Source: Allium sativum
Taxonomy: Eukaryota; Streptophyta; Magnoliopsida; Asparagales; Amaryllidaceae
Direction: 5' to 3'
Assembly: GCA_030737875.1 (NCBI GenBank)
Contig: CM060922.1
Location: 300,505,456-300,569,455, forward strand
Length of the DNA stretch: 64,000 nucleotides
Shown: positions 10,561-21,850 of the stretch, piece after piece
Numbering within the stretch: the first letter of the stretch is position 1
Layout: every line of letters starts with the position of its first letter
Program-made: the position numbers and the translations under genes
The notes under the pieces: model-generated
Told to the model about the DNA's origin: nothing
The model's database searches: none
Seen by the model: the letters and a program-made list of their open reading frames with translations, nothing else

Positions 10561-13225
10561 AATGAATTTAAATTGGAATATTCAATTTTGACTTGAAATT
10601 GAATATGAAGTTAAAACCGTTTTGAAAATGAATTTTAAAACGATTTATAAAGCACGTTTTGAATTGAAATCGACGAAGTATATATTATATATATATATAA
10701 TATAATGGCCTGAATAGAACGCGCAGCGCCGCGGTAGTTCATGAATTTCGACCATTGACTTCGAACGGATATTACGGGAGATTCGACCGTCGGATTCTCC
10801 TGAAACCGGAACCGTTGGGTTCGTATCGAAAATAGCTTTCTAACGAATATTAGAAATTAGAAATCTAACGGTTGGATTTGGAATTATGTCCAAATCAAAT
10901 TTGGAAAAGGTCGGTGTAAGTGCAGTTCGATGGCCATTGATGGAAATCGACTGTACGGGCATTGATAAAATTATTAAAAATAATAATATTTTGTGTAAAA
11001 TTATAAGAAATGATTTGGGAAAAATATGGATGAAAAACTCCATATTTGAGAAGATAAAAATAGATTTTTATCGAAATGAACTAGTTTTGAACTAGAATTA
11101 CAATTCTATTTATTTTTAAATAAATAAATTGAATTTGAAGTGGTTTTGAAAATAACCAGAATTTCCAATGATTGCATTGGAATGGATTTGAATCGAAATT
11201 GTCTTCGGAATATTTCGATGTTGGAATTCGTGATTATACAGATGTTGTTATGGAAATTTGAAAGATATAGATATATATATCGTTATTTCCAATACGATAT
11301 CTGTTGGTCGTAGAATTTGATACTGAATATAAGCCGATATATTTTCTATTCAGAGCCTTGTATTTAATATCAAATGTGATTTGGGTTTGTCGTGAATGGT
11401 GTCTTGACTAACACTGTTCTTGAACCCAATTGAGAAAAGATTAAATCTTTTTATTTAGATTTAATGAAGTGTACCAATTAAATAATATTTAATTGGAAAT
11501 TGAATTGATTTTTATTTTTGGGTTTATCGTGGACAGTGTTTTAAATAACACTCGTTCTTTAACCTGATAATTAATGGAATGTGATTTTGGGTTTATCGTG
11601 AACTGTGTTTAAATGACACAGATTCTTTAACCCAGTTAAAGATTAAAACTAAGTGGTGTTTTAATGAATCTTTAATTAGATTGAAATAATCGAGAATGGA
11701 GTATCACCAGTTTTACTTCAAGCGATAATTAAGTCTTTAATTAGATTTGAACGTGAAATGGTAATTGAATTTACCGATAACACTGTGGTGTTAGATATGA
11801 AGTATTACCAGTTTTACTTCATGGGATGAATAGGTTGGGATTGGGAAATTAAAATAAATGATTACTTCGGTAAGGTTCGTTAATCCCGACTAGTTGAATC
11901 GAAATTCAAAAGATGATTAAAGAATAAATTCAAGGAATTTATCTTGGATAAAATTAATGGGAACCTTTCCCTGTGAATGTGAAATTTAGAAACTAACTGT
12001 CGGTTAGCCAAGCAGAATGGTGTCCTGGATATTGATCTGATGTTGGTTTCGGCCTTCGGGGTTAATATTTGGGGAATTATTCTCTTGATTAATTTACGGT
12101 TAGTGACTGATAAATTGGAATGAGGCGTATGTTGTGTTTGTGTAACAATTATTTAAAATATACGCGAGTTATTCTGAAAGACCGGGTTTATCCCATTTTG
12201 AATAACTGATACGACGATAAGTCGAAGATAAAGACGGTGGTCGAAGACCAGAAGTCTTCACGTCGTTTGGGTGATTACTGATGATCTTGATTGGGCTGTA
12301 CACCCAAGAAGATGGAAACAGTTGGTGATCGTCCAGACGTGCTTGGAGATCGATGGATATGCGGGGTACTAGGTGCCTCCGGTTTCGTTCAGACCCAGAA
12401 CGGACTTGTAAATGGACTGTGTGTCTGACATTGGATTTTAGTCCGTGTGATTGATCTCTACTAAATATATATCTGTTTGGCGGCGGAGAATTTATTCTCT
12501 TGCTTAACGCCCTTCTCTGAGACGTACGAGCTCAGGGGTTATATATTGATGGATATCAAACGCATGGAGTGAATTTCCTGTGTGGCATGCCTGAGTGGCA
12601 ATTGATCGAGGCTTCTATTGAAAAGCAAAGTCTTGTGGTGATGATCAAAGCACGGCCTTTGTGGCATAGCTTTGTGTAACGTTTACTTCACGAGTTTCGC
12701 ACCCCGGTTGTGAACCAAAAACGGGAGAGGACCTCAGGGAGGGCATGCGTTTCTTTCTAGCTAGGGTGGTGTCAGTGACCTTCCAGCCCTGACATTTATA
12801 TACTTTTCACCTGTGTGGTTGTTGCTGTTGCGAGGCGCCTCAGTTAGATCGGACGATCCGGGTCCGATGGAGCCATTCGTTGGCTCATTTATGCCCCAAA
12901 GGGCGGGGAAACGCAGTGTCCAGGCATTTTAATCCACATCGGTGGACCGGCCCTGTCGCTCCAAGGGCCCACCTGAGTCTGGGTCCTGAGGCTCGAGCTA
13001 GAGAGTCTCGAATCGGTTGAGGACTATCTTTTGCCTCGGTTCATAGATGGAAATCCAATTTCCAAATACGTGATTTTGCGGTTTTAATTGTAGAACTAGT
13101 ATGGCGACATGATATATGGTACCCATGCCGCCTATGATTGATACTTATGATTTGAAGTTGTTTTATACACTATGCACTTATAATAGTATCAAATGATTTG
13201 TTTTAAACGTATCAAGCATTCTTTG

Positions 13226-13297
13226 GCTGTTATAAGGGAAAACCCTATACCCCGGCTTGCGTTGCATTGTGTGATAGGACCTGGGTCTTATAACAGC
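13226..13297 (+). other. Conserved LTR long stem, E1
   Basis: GCTGTTATAAG (13226-13236) pairs perfectly with CTTATAACAGC (13287-13297), and the inner ACCC (13242-13245) pairs with GGGT (13283-13286). It lies about 604 bp from the LTR end. Against copy C, several pairs have switched identity on both sides, including the inner ACTC/GAGT to ACCC/GGGT change. Confidence 0.65.
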
Positions 13298-13365
13298 TTC
13301 ATTTTTCTTTATTTAGCATTGCACTGTTTGTTTTATGCACTGGTATTCTTGGGAGGAAACCCGTT

Positions 13366-13507
13366 CCGTGTTATACGGCGTGGTCCCTTGAGTTACCTAA
13401 CTTTAAAAATAAAGATTAACTGTTTTAGTTCTCACACCAGTCCCATGACTGACCTGGAGTTTATTGTTTTAACCTAAACTCTGGGTGCCCTTATTTTGAC
13501 ACGGGCA
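13366..13507 (+). other. Hairpin cluster in E1 LTR
   Basis: Four stems: CCGT/ACGG (13366-13369 with 13375-13378), CAGTC-CCAT-GACTG (13438-13451), GAGTTTA/TAAACTC (13457-13463 with 13475-13481) and TGCCC/GGGCA (13486-13490 with 13503-13507). The same string, with compensated differences, is seen in other LTR copies. Confidence 0.55.
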
Positions 13508-13920
13508 GCTAGTAGTTTTGGTTTTGCAGATTTATATTCACAGGATCCTGGTTTACAGCTGGAACGATATCCGGAAAGCTTTGTATCCATATATCTCCTT
13601 CTAGTTGTGTATTGTATTATTTTCCGCTGCTATGTATTTAAATGTAATTTAAATCTCTGATATTTCTGTGCAATGTATATTCATTCAAACTCTGTATATT
13701 CTTGTATTCTGATGGAATTGTTGTAATAGCAATGAAATGTTCTTTCGTCTGCGTTCTGATTTGTCTTGTCCTCTCAGTAATTCGTTCTTTCTCATCTCTT
13801 CGGAGACCGGGGAAGTTTCGGGTCGCTTCAAAGATAAAGATAGTCTTCTTCTTCTTCTGCCACACGAGCACATCATGCTGCAGTGCATATCCAACATAAG
13901 CATGTTACCTGTTACTTGGC

Positions 13921-13988
13921 TGCCCGTGTAAAAATAAGGGCACCCGAGTTTGCAAGTTGAAACAAAATACGAATCAGTCATGAGACTG
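13921..13988 (-). other. Hairpin cluster in element A 3' LTR
   Basis: On the plus strand: TGCCC/GGGCA (13921-13925 with 13938-13942), a TTTG/CAAA stem near 13949-13966, and CAGTC-ATGA-GACTG (13975-13988). The order is mirrored relative to E1, as expected for opposite orientation. Confidence 0.5.
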
Positions 13989-14137
13989 GTATGAGAAATA
14001 TTACTTAACTTATCTAACAATAAGGCTAATCACAGGACCACGCCGCCTAACGCGGAACGGGTTTACTCCATTGGATTGCAAGTGCATAAAATAAGTAAAT
14101 CTTTTAAAACAACGCAACGCTTTTTAGAAAAATGAAA

Positions 14138-14208
14138 TCATTATAAGACTCAAGTCCCGTCACACAATGCAACGCAAACCAGAGGATAGAGTTTTACCTT
14201 ATAATAAT
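14138..14208 (-). other. Conserved LTR long stem, element A 3' LTR
   Basis: ATCATTATAAG (14138-14148) faces CTTATAATAAT (14198-14208), with one mismatch against the perfect copy in A's other LTR (24349-24420). The structure is slightly decayed, in keeping with an old copy. Confidence 0.55.
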
Positions 14209-15839
14209 CAAACATACTTGATACGTATAAAACAATAATCATTGATATTATTATTAGTGTCTAGCTAGTTTAAAACACTTTCAAAATAAATGTATCAATC
14301 CTAGACGGCATGGTACCCCATCCTACTATGTCACCATATATAGGTTTACAATCAAATCCGTAATGTCGTATTGGAAATTGGGTTTCCATCATCAGTTGAG
14401 GCTAGGAATCATCCTCACCGGTTTTGAGACACTCTAGCAAATGCCTTAGGACTCAGACGCTGGCGAGCCCAGGTTAGCAGCAGGGCCGGTCCACAAATAC
14501 TTTAGTGGATTAGTTATGCCTGAACAATACGTTTCCCAGTCCTATTGGACCTATCAGTTGCCCAGTAGCGACCAATATTCGAGGGCCCTCAAAATCCATC
14601 ATCCACATAAGTAAAAATGTCTAGGCTCCATACCATAACACCACTTCTAGCTAGAAAGAAACACATGCACTCCCTGCCGTCCTCTTTCCGTTTTTGACTT
14701 GTACCGGGGTGTAAGGCTCGCAAAGTAATGCTATACACAAAGATGTGCTTTGATCATCAACCACAAGGCTCTGCTTTTCAACAAAAGCCTTGATCATTTG
14801 CATTTTGGCATGCCACATAGATAATCCATGCCATGCGACTGATGTCTATCAATATATAACCTCTAAGCTCGTACGTCTCAAGGAAGGGTGTTAAGCAAGA
14901 GAATAAATTCTCCGCCACCAAATAGATATATATTAAATAGAAATCAATTCACATAGAACAAAATTCCATGTCAGACACACATCCATTTATAAGTCTGTTC
15001 TGCGTTTGAACGAAACCAAAGACACCTTAAACCTCGTCCCGTTTGTCCAATACGAAAGAGAGGTTCTCGCATGTCCAGACAATCAATAAGTATGTCCAGA
15101 CAACTACCACTGTAACCCTTTCAAGAAAGCAACTCCAATCAAAGGCATCGGTAGTCTTCCATTTGATGTGAAGATCGCTAGTCTTCAACCACCATCTTCA
15201 ATGTCTTCGATCTTAAATCATCATATAATTATTTGAAATGAGATTCAACTCGGTCTTTTCAAATAATTATTGAATATATATAATTCAAATCATTTTATAT
15301 CGTTAGTATTATTTTATAACGATTTATCGCTATTTTTATTTCTATAAAAATAGCCCACTTAATTCAAACGACGTTTCAGGTCATTACGTGGCCCTGGCGC
15401 TGTTTTTATCCAAATTTGAATTACACATTTCTCAAAATCTAACCGTTGGATCTTAACAAATTTAATTTTCTGTAAAGATCTTCCCAAAGAGGACCTAACG
15501 GTTCCAGTATAGGGAAAATCTGATGGTCGGATCTCTCGGTATAATCGTTTAAAGTTATGATTCCGAAAACGCGAACTACTGCATGCGATTCGTTAAATTT
15601 ATATATTATATATTATATATTATATATAAATATAAATCGTTCGACGATTTCACTAACATGTTAAAAGTGATGTTTTCAACAAACAAAACATATATTAACA
15701 TTTTCCTATTTTGCTAACATGTAAAATGTAACATTTTTTATTACAAATACTATTTTAACATATAATCCTTTTTGTCTAAATAAACATGTAAAATGTCCTT
15801 TTTTAATGAAACTAAATATACATTAAAAATGTCCCTTTT

Positions 15840-16625
15840 TAATCTCTAAACAATTTCTAATGAGCATATCATTTATATTAAATAATTATTTTTAATAAAA
15901 CTAAATATACATTAAAAATGTCCCTTTTTAATCTCTAAATAATTTCTAATGAACATATCAATTTTATTAATGAATCATTTTTAATGTTTCAACAATATTC
16001 CTTAAACATGATACTTTTTAATAATGAATCTAAATATACATTAAAAATTATCATTTTTAATGTTTCAATAATTTTCCCTAAATATGATTCTTTTTAATAA
16101 TGGATCTAAATATACATAAAAAATTATCATTTCTAATGTTCCAACAATTTTCCTTAAACATGATTCTTTTTTATAATAAATCTAAATATACATTAAAAGT
16201 TATCATATTAAATGTTTCAACAATTTTTCCTAAACATGATTCTTTTTAATAATGAATCTAAATATACATTAAAAATTATCATTTTTAATGTTTCAACAAT
16301 TTTCCCTTAACATGATTCATTTTAATAATGAATCTAAATATACATTAAAAATTATCACTTTTCATGTTTCAATAATTTTTCCTAAACATGATTCTTTTTC
16401 ATAATGAATCTAAATATACATTAAAAATTATCATTTTTAATGTTTCAACAATTTTCCCCTAAACATGATTATTTTTAATAATGAATCTAAGTATACATTA
16501 AAAATCATCATTTTAAATGTTTCAACAATTTTTCCTAAACATGATTCTTTTTAATAATAAATCTAAATATACATTAAAAATTAACATTTTTAACGTTTCA
16601 ACAATTTTCCCTAAACATGATAAAT
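15840..16625 (-). repeat. Tandem array, about 75-76-bp unit with hairpin
   Basis: About nine or ten units. Each has the perfect or near-perfect inverted repeat ACATTAAAAAT-TATC-ATTTTTAATGT (for example 16038-16063) followed by TTTCAACAATTTTCC and AACATGATTC. A short continuation of the same array is at 34888-35105 in A's other LTR. Confidence 0.85.
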
Positions 16626-16631
16626 TAGTGA

Positions 16632-16636
<5 letters not shown>

Positions 16637-16692
<56 letters not shown>
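16637..16692. repeat. (TA)n microsatellite
   Basis: A TA run of about 55 bp followed by a CA-rich tail (ACACACACACACAT). It separates the 75-bp array from the 60-bp array; A's other LTR has the same arrangement at 35118-35156. Confidence 0.95.
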
Positions 16693-16707
<15 letters not shown>

Positions 16708-16779
16708 TACAATAAAAAGTAAATTTTTATTGTGTAAACAATTATTTCTAATATGACAACTTCCTATGATCCATATATA

Positions 16780-17740
16780 CAAATAAAAAGATAATTTTAT
16801 TATATACACAGTTTCTATGTTTCATATGTACAAATAAAAAAGAATTTTATTGTCTACACATTTTCTATGTTTCATATGTACAAATAAAAAGGAATTTTAT
16901 TGTATACACATTTCTAACCAATTCTATTATTAACATGTACAATAATAAGAATATTTTTATTGCATAACAATTTCTAATAGATTCTATTATTAACATGTAC
17001 AATAAAAAAAATATTTTTATTGTATAACAATTTCAAACAAATTCTTTTGTTAACATGTACAATAAAAAGAATATTTTTATTGTGTAACAATTTCTAACAA
17101 ATTCTATTGTTAACATGTACAATAAAAAGAATATTTTTATTGTATAACAATTTCTAACAAATTCTATTATTAACGTGTACAATAAAAAGAATATTTTTAT
17201 TTTATAACAATTTCTAACAAATTCTATTATTAACATGTACTATTAAAAGAATATTTTTATTGTATAACAATTTCTAATAAATTCTATTGTTAACATGTAC
17301 AATAAAAAGAATATTTTTATTGTATAATAATTTCTAAAAAATTCTATTGATTTATATATACAATAAAAAGAATATTTTTACTGTATAATAATTCTAACAG
17401 TTTTCATGATTTATATATACAATAGAAAAAATTACTGTATAACAATTCTAACAATTTTCATGGTTTATATGTATAATAAAAAGAATGTTTTTACTGTATA
17501 ACAATTCCAACAATTTTCATGATTTGTATATACAATAAAAAGGATATTTTTACTGTATAACAATTCTAACAATTTTCATGATTTATATATACAATAAAAA
17601 GAATATTTTTACTATATAACAATTCTAACAATTTTCATGATTTATATATACAATAAAAAGAATATTTTTATTGTATAACAATCCTAACAATTTTCATGAT
17701 TTATATATACAATAAAAAGAATATTTTTATTGTACAAACA
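16780..17740 (-). repeat. Tandem array, 60-bp then 59-bp units with hairpin
   Basis: From 16921 to 17340 the unit is exactly 60 bp, with the inverted repeat ACAATAAAAA-GAATA-TTTTTATTGT in each. From about 17341 a related 59-60-bp unit follows, carrying TTTTCATGATTTATATA and often TTTTTACTGT as the right arm. Short frames read through this array (for example 17033-17236) are repeat translations, not genes. Confidence 0.9.
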
Positions 17741-18119
17741 ATCATGAAAATTTTCACTACCTAATTCAATCCAATAGATCATCACAACCAAAATCAACCA
17801 ATTCAAATCTCGTAAAACACACATATGAATTTTAATAGCGTATATACACAAATTTCGCATCGCAATCAATTTAATTTAATTTTTAAATTAGAGATCTCAC
17901 AGTGCTTTGGAGTTCTTCAAAAATTATAGATCGCTCTAAATTTCCCTGATCGCTTCTAAAATGAACTAGACTCTGCCACGATCCAAACGGTTCCTGCTTC
18001 ATGCGATTACGACATCATATGAACGAGTTATGAATTTTATTGTGTTGATAATATTTTACATTTAATTAATTAAATAATTTAAATAAAAATTTCACCTTTC
18101 TTCTACCTACAGAACTCAG

Positions 18120-18480
18120 GCCGCACCCTTTTCTGGTTTGTTCGAACTTTGGTTTACACTTTTTGATCAACACCCTTAGCTTCGCAACGACCAGACAACG
18201 TCACGTCGGAGAGGGAGGAAGCGCGCCCAGGGTGGACACCATGGAGGTGAACTAGATCGGACCTAGGGGCAGGGCGACGATGTGAATGGCGGGTGCTTGG
18301 GGCTCTGGATCTCGCCGAAGATTCGACGATAGGAGGTGTTGGCCGTATGGATGTGAAGAGTAAAAAGAGGACGACAATATTGTCCAAAGGAGGGGCGGGT
18401 TTTACTGAGTGGATTGAGAGTTTTTAATGGGGGAAGTTCGGAGCTTTCTGGCCATGGAAACGAAGATGGCGGCGGCTTCT
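18120..18480 (-). promoter_or_regulatory. GC-richer leader region of element A LTR
   Basis: A local rise in GC within an AT-rich LTR, in the place corresponding to the C-rich leader of E1. It includes a 77-codon minus-strand frame (18154-18387) that recurs with the same length in A's other LTR (36998-37231). Since the two LTRs are copies, equal length alone does not show a protein. I see no known domain. I read it as transcript leader, with low certainty. Confidence 0.35.
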
Positions 18481-19129
18481 TATAGAATTAGGGTTTGATT
18501 AACCTAGGGTATTTATAAATATAATATTTTTTAATTCATTAATCACTAAAAGGCCCGTTAATTCCTACTAATCCAAATCCAGCCCATCGAATGTCGCTCC
18601 TAGCCAAATACCCTTATTTCAGACACAATGGACTAGGTCTCATCAGTCTATTTGATCGTTTCAGCTTATTTTTATTTAAATTAAAATATAAAACATTTAA
18701 TTATTAAATTTGATCGTACATTTTAATTTACTGGGGCCACATACTGACTCCAAAAATTTCCAAAAAATAAATCTAGCTATGTTTTGATGATACGGTCCTA
18801 ACAAAATTAATTTCGTTGAATTTGGAGACCGTTTGAAAAATGGCCTTTTTAAAGTCGATCCGATTCAACAGAAATTACCAAACACATTTTAATTTACCAC
18901 GCTCGCATATTAATTCCAAAAATTATGGAAATTTAAACCTAGCAATAATTTTGACATTCCGGATCCAACAAAAATGGTTTCATCGGAAATGGAGGTCCTT
19001 TGCAAAATGGCTATTTTTAATAATTTTGTTATTATTCAAAAATGGAATTTTTAAATTCTAACACATTTTCTGTCAAAATTTCTTAAAATAAAAATTATTA
19101 AATTGGTTCTAATTTTCTGGGTTGTTACA

Positions 19130-19165
19130 ATCTCTCCCACTTGAAAACTTTTCGTCCCCGAAAAG
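19130..19165 (-). promoter_or_regulatory. Polypurine tract and adjacent hairpin of element A
   Basis: On the minus strand the tract TTTTCAAGTGGGAGAGAT (19147-19130) directly precedes the LTR start. It would prime plus-strand DNA synthesis. Immediately upstream is a perfect hairpin CTTTTCG-GGGA-CGAAAAG (19165-19148). Confidence 0.85.
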
Positions 19166-19233
19166 GAAACAATAGTAAAGTAGGAAACAAAACGGAAAAT
19201 GCAAAATATCGTAAATGTACCTCAACACAAGAG

Positions 19234-19713
19234 CTAATCGGATTTGTCCACTCTGCACTTGGGATAAGCCTGTTTAATGCTATCCTTGATCTCCCATGTA
19301 CAGTCTCTAGGATCTCCGCTCTACTGAACTTTGACTAAATGGATCCGCGTTTCGCAGAACTCTGGCTTCTTTGCCAATAATTTTCACTGGCTCTCTTCTC
19401 ACTGCTAAGCTTAGGGTAATCTCCAAATCTTGTTGTGCTGCCTCCTCCACAATCAGATCTGGATCATGTACATGCTTTCGAAGTTGAGATACGTGAAATA
19501 CATCATGTACCCCTGGCAACCAGTCAGGCAACTGAACCTTGTAAGTGAGAGTTCCAATTCTTTCGAGAATAGGAAATGGACAAATGAATCTAGGCGCCAA
19601 CTTCCTTGTCTTCCCGAAACGAACTACTCCTCTCAATGGGGAACTCTCAAGTACACATAATCACCAACAGCAAATTCTAAATCCCTTCTTCTTGAATCTG
19701 CATAACTCTTCTG
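19234..19713 (-). pseudogene. Element A pol C-terminus: GPY/F module and chromodomain, broken
   Basis: An open stretch at 19307-19636 contains the integrase GPY/F-type module (KLAPRFICPFPILERIG, then VHDVFHVSQLRKHV). It continues towards a chromodomain-like tail (EPVKIIGKEARVLRN) and, after a frame break near 19310, CTWEIKDSIKQAYPK up to a TAG at 19234-19236. In chromoviruses this chromodomain is thought to steer integration to heterochromatin. The order integrase, GPY/F, chromodomain and the polypurine context point to the Tekay/Del group. The frame changes relative to the upstream integrase, so no working protein is made from this copy. Confidence 0.8.
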
Positions 19714-20519
19714 TCAAGTCTGAGCTGTCTGAAGTCGCTTCTTAATGAAATCGACTTTATCCGATGCTTCTCGAATCATGTCGGGACCCAATACTAGTCG
19801 ATTGCCTGGTTCTACCCCACATGCGGGAGATCTACATGGCCTACCATACAATGCTTCGAATGGTGACATTTGTAAGCTTGGTTGGTAACTATTATTATAT
19901 GAAAACTCAACCAAATGCAAGTGATCTTCCCATGACCCGCCAAAATAAAAAATGCATGCCCGTAACAAGTCTTCCAATATACGATTCACCCTCTCAGTCT
20001 GGCCATCTGTTTGAGGATGATAAGCGGTGCTCAGATTTAACTTTGTCCCCAACTGCTCTTGGAATGCTTCCCAGAATTTACTAGCGAATATCGGATCATG
20101 ATCACTAGCAATGCTATTGGGAACTCCATGTAGTCTGACAATTTCTCTAAAATAAATTTGCCCCAGACTTCAGGCTATTCTATTAGATCGGACAGGAATA
20201 AAATGGGCGGTCTTCGTGAAACGATCTATGATCACCCATATACTGTCATTGTCTTTCCTGGTTCGGGGCAAACCATCAATGAAATCCATTGAAATCTGAT
20301 CCCACTTCCAATTTGGAGCCTCTAGTGGTTGCAACAATCCTGCAAGTTTCTGTTGATCGCTTTTGACTTGTTGGCAAGTAGAACGTCTGCTAACATATAT
20401 GGATATGTCTCTTTTCATCGCCTTCCACTAGAATGTGCGTTTAAGATCGTGATACAACTTACTTACTCTAGGATGAATGCTAAGTTTAGATTTATGACAT
20501 TCATCCATTACTTCTCTTT
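19714..20519 (-). pseudogene. Element A integrase core, broken
   Basis: Two open stretches (20170-20418 and 19714-20052) carry integrase landmarks: the first catalytic Asp in MDFIDGLP, then DSIWVIIDRFTKTAHF, an SDHDP segment with the second Asp (near 20090-20100), and STAYHPQTDGQTERVNR with the catalytic Glu. The zinc-binding half looks damaged: the CxxC pair before QQVK reads RSTC, lacking the first Cys. Stops lie between the two stretches. Integrase would insert the cDNA into the genome; this copy cannot. Confidence 0.85.
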
Positions 20520-21850
20520 TCAGCTCGGGAATATCCGGCACATAGATCCGCCCTTGCAATCTAAGAGTCCCCTTACTATCAATTTGGAAGCTGGAGCATC
20601 GCCCTTCCGAACTCGTTCACTGATCATCTGAATAAACTTATCGTCTTTTTGAAGAGTAGAGATCTTATCAAGTAACGAAGGTATAATGATAAGATTGGCA
20701 ATGATCACATTCTTTCTGCTAAGCGCATCAGCTACAACATTGGCTTTCCCTGGAGTATACAAAATATCCAGATCGTATGCCGCCAGAAATTCTAACCAAC
20801 ATTGCTGCCTCAGATTCAAGACTTTCTAGGTGAACATATACTTCAATGATTTATGATCTGTATATAATTCGAACTTCTCCCCCAAAAGATAGTGCCTCCA
20901 TATTTTCAAACCAAACACAACGGCTAATAACTCAAGATCATAAGTAGGATATCTCTTCTCATGCGGCTTCAATTGGCGGCTAGCATAAGCAACTACTTTG
21001 CCTCTTTGCATCAATACCGCACCAACACCTTCAAGAGAAGCATCTGTATAGACGGTCAAATCTTGATTGCCATCAATAATAGTCAACACTGGAGCAGTGG
21101 TCAACCGTAATTTCAGCTCTTGGAAAGTTGCCTCACATTTAGGCATCCAATTAAACTTTGTGTGCTTCTTGGTAAGCTTCGTTAATGGACAAGATAGCTT
21201 CGAAAAATCTTTAATGATCTTCCGATAATAGCCAACCAATCCTAGAAAACTTCTGACTTCTATAGGAGTGCTAGGCTTCTTCCAATCTCGAATGGCTGTT
21301 ATTTTTCCTGGGTCCAGTGAACTTCCTTTCTTCGACACTACATGACCGAGGAACTTTACTTCTTCTTGCAAGAATATGCATTTAGAAAATTTGGCTTTTA
21401 TTACATTCTTTCTCAGAATTTCCAAAACTTCTTCCAAGTGCTTTTCTTGCTCAGCAGTGGACTTAGAGAAGATTAAGATGTCATCAATGAAAACCAACAC
21501 AAATTTATTCAAGACATCGCAGCATACTCTGTTCATCAGATCGAAAAAGTAAGCAGGAGTGTTACATAAGCCGAACGACATTACTAACCACTCATAGAAT
21601 AAGTATGGACCTCTGAAAGCTGTCAAAGGAACACATTCTTCAGCAATACACAATTGATGGAAACCTGTAGCTAGGTCCATCCTAGAGAACACTTGTGCTC
21701 CATTCAGCGATCAAATAAATCATCAATACGCGACAATGGATATTTGTTCTTTAGTGTCTGCTTATTGAGGTCTTGGTAATCCACACATAGTCTGAGAGTA
21801 CCGTCTGACTTCGGAACAATCACCACTGTTGCACCCCAATTTGAGAAGCT
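20520..21850 (-). pseudogene. Element A reverse transcriptase and RNase H, broken
   Basis: A 288-codon open stretch (20826-21692) holds the RT palm with FIDD at residues 68-71 (the YVDD/FIDD catalytic pair), FLGHVVSKKG, and RNase H with YTDAS at about 215-219 and YPTYDLELLAVV. It stops at a TAG (20826-20828) exactly where the family has a Gln. The same frame then continues as [18 protein letters not shown] and DALSRK (20520-20819). The RT N-terminal fingers ([18 protein letters not shown]) lie in another frame near 21720-21830. RT/RNase H would make cDNA from the element RNA. Confidence 0.9.

Larger units (their letters stand above)
7662..13830 (+). mobile_element. E1: complete 6.17-kb solo LTR with 5-bp TSD
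   Basis: It begins TGTAATAACCCGGAAATC and ends CGGGTCGCTTCA (TG...CA). Both sides are flanked by AAGAT (7657-7661 and 13831-13835). The unoccupied site is present once in the other LTR of element A near 24046-24060, where GAAATGAAAGATAAAG runs without interruption. The sequence is the inverse complement, with divergence, of the E2 LTR at 53067-59330. There is no interior, primer site or polypurine tract, as expected from recombination between two LTRs. It is younger than element A, which it interrupts. Confidence 0.9.
13836..19129 (-). mobile_element. Element A 3' LTR, main part
   Basis: It runs minus-strand; the LTR start TGTAACAACCCAG lies at 19129 reading leftward, next to the polypurine tract of the interior. 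It matches A's 5' LTR (23770-25636 and 34888-37425) across all shared landmarks at what looks like about 90 percent identity, so the insertion is old. Adding the piece at 7553-7661, the LTR is at least 5.4 kb. It holds two hairpin-array blocks and a TA run (15650-17740) and a GC-richer leader region (about 18120-18480). Confidence 0.85.

Noticed and set aside
16517..17236. Repetitive frames with Ile-Tyr or FVRNCYTIKIFFLLY repeats as repeat proteins
   Set aside because: They are translations of a TA microsatellite and of 60-bp tandem units; the period is a multiple of three by chance.
15840..17740. CRISPR-like array
   Set aside because: Units are contiguous AT-rich tandem repeats without unique spacers, inside a plant LTR.
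18154..18387. 77-codon minus-strand frame conserved at 36998-37231 as a gene
   Set aside because: The two sites are the two LTRs of one element, so likeness is expected from copying; no domain or start context supports a protein.
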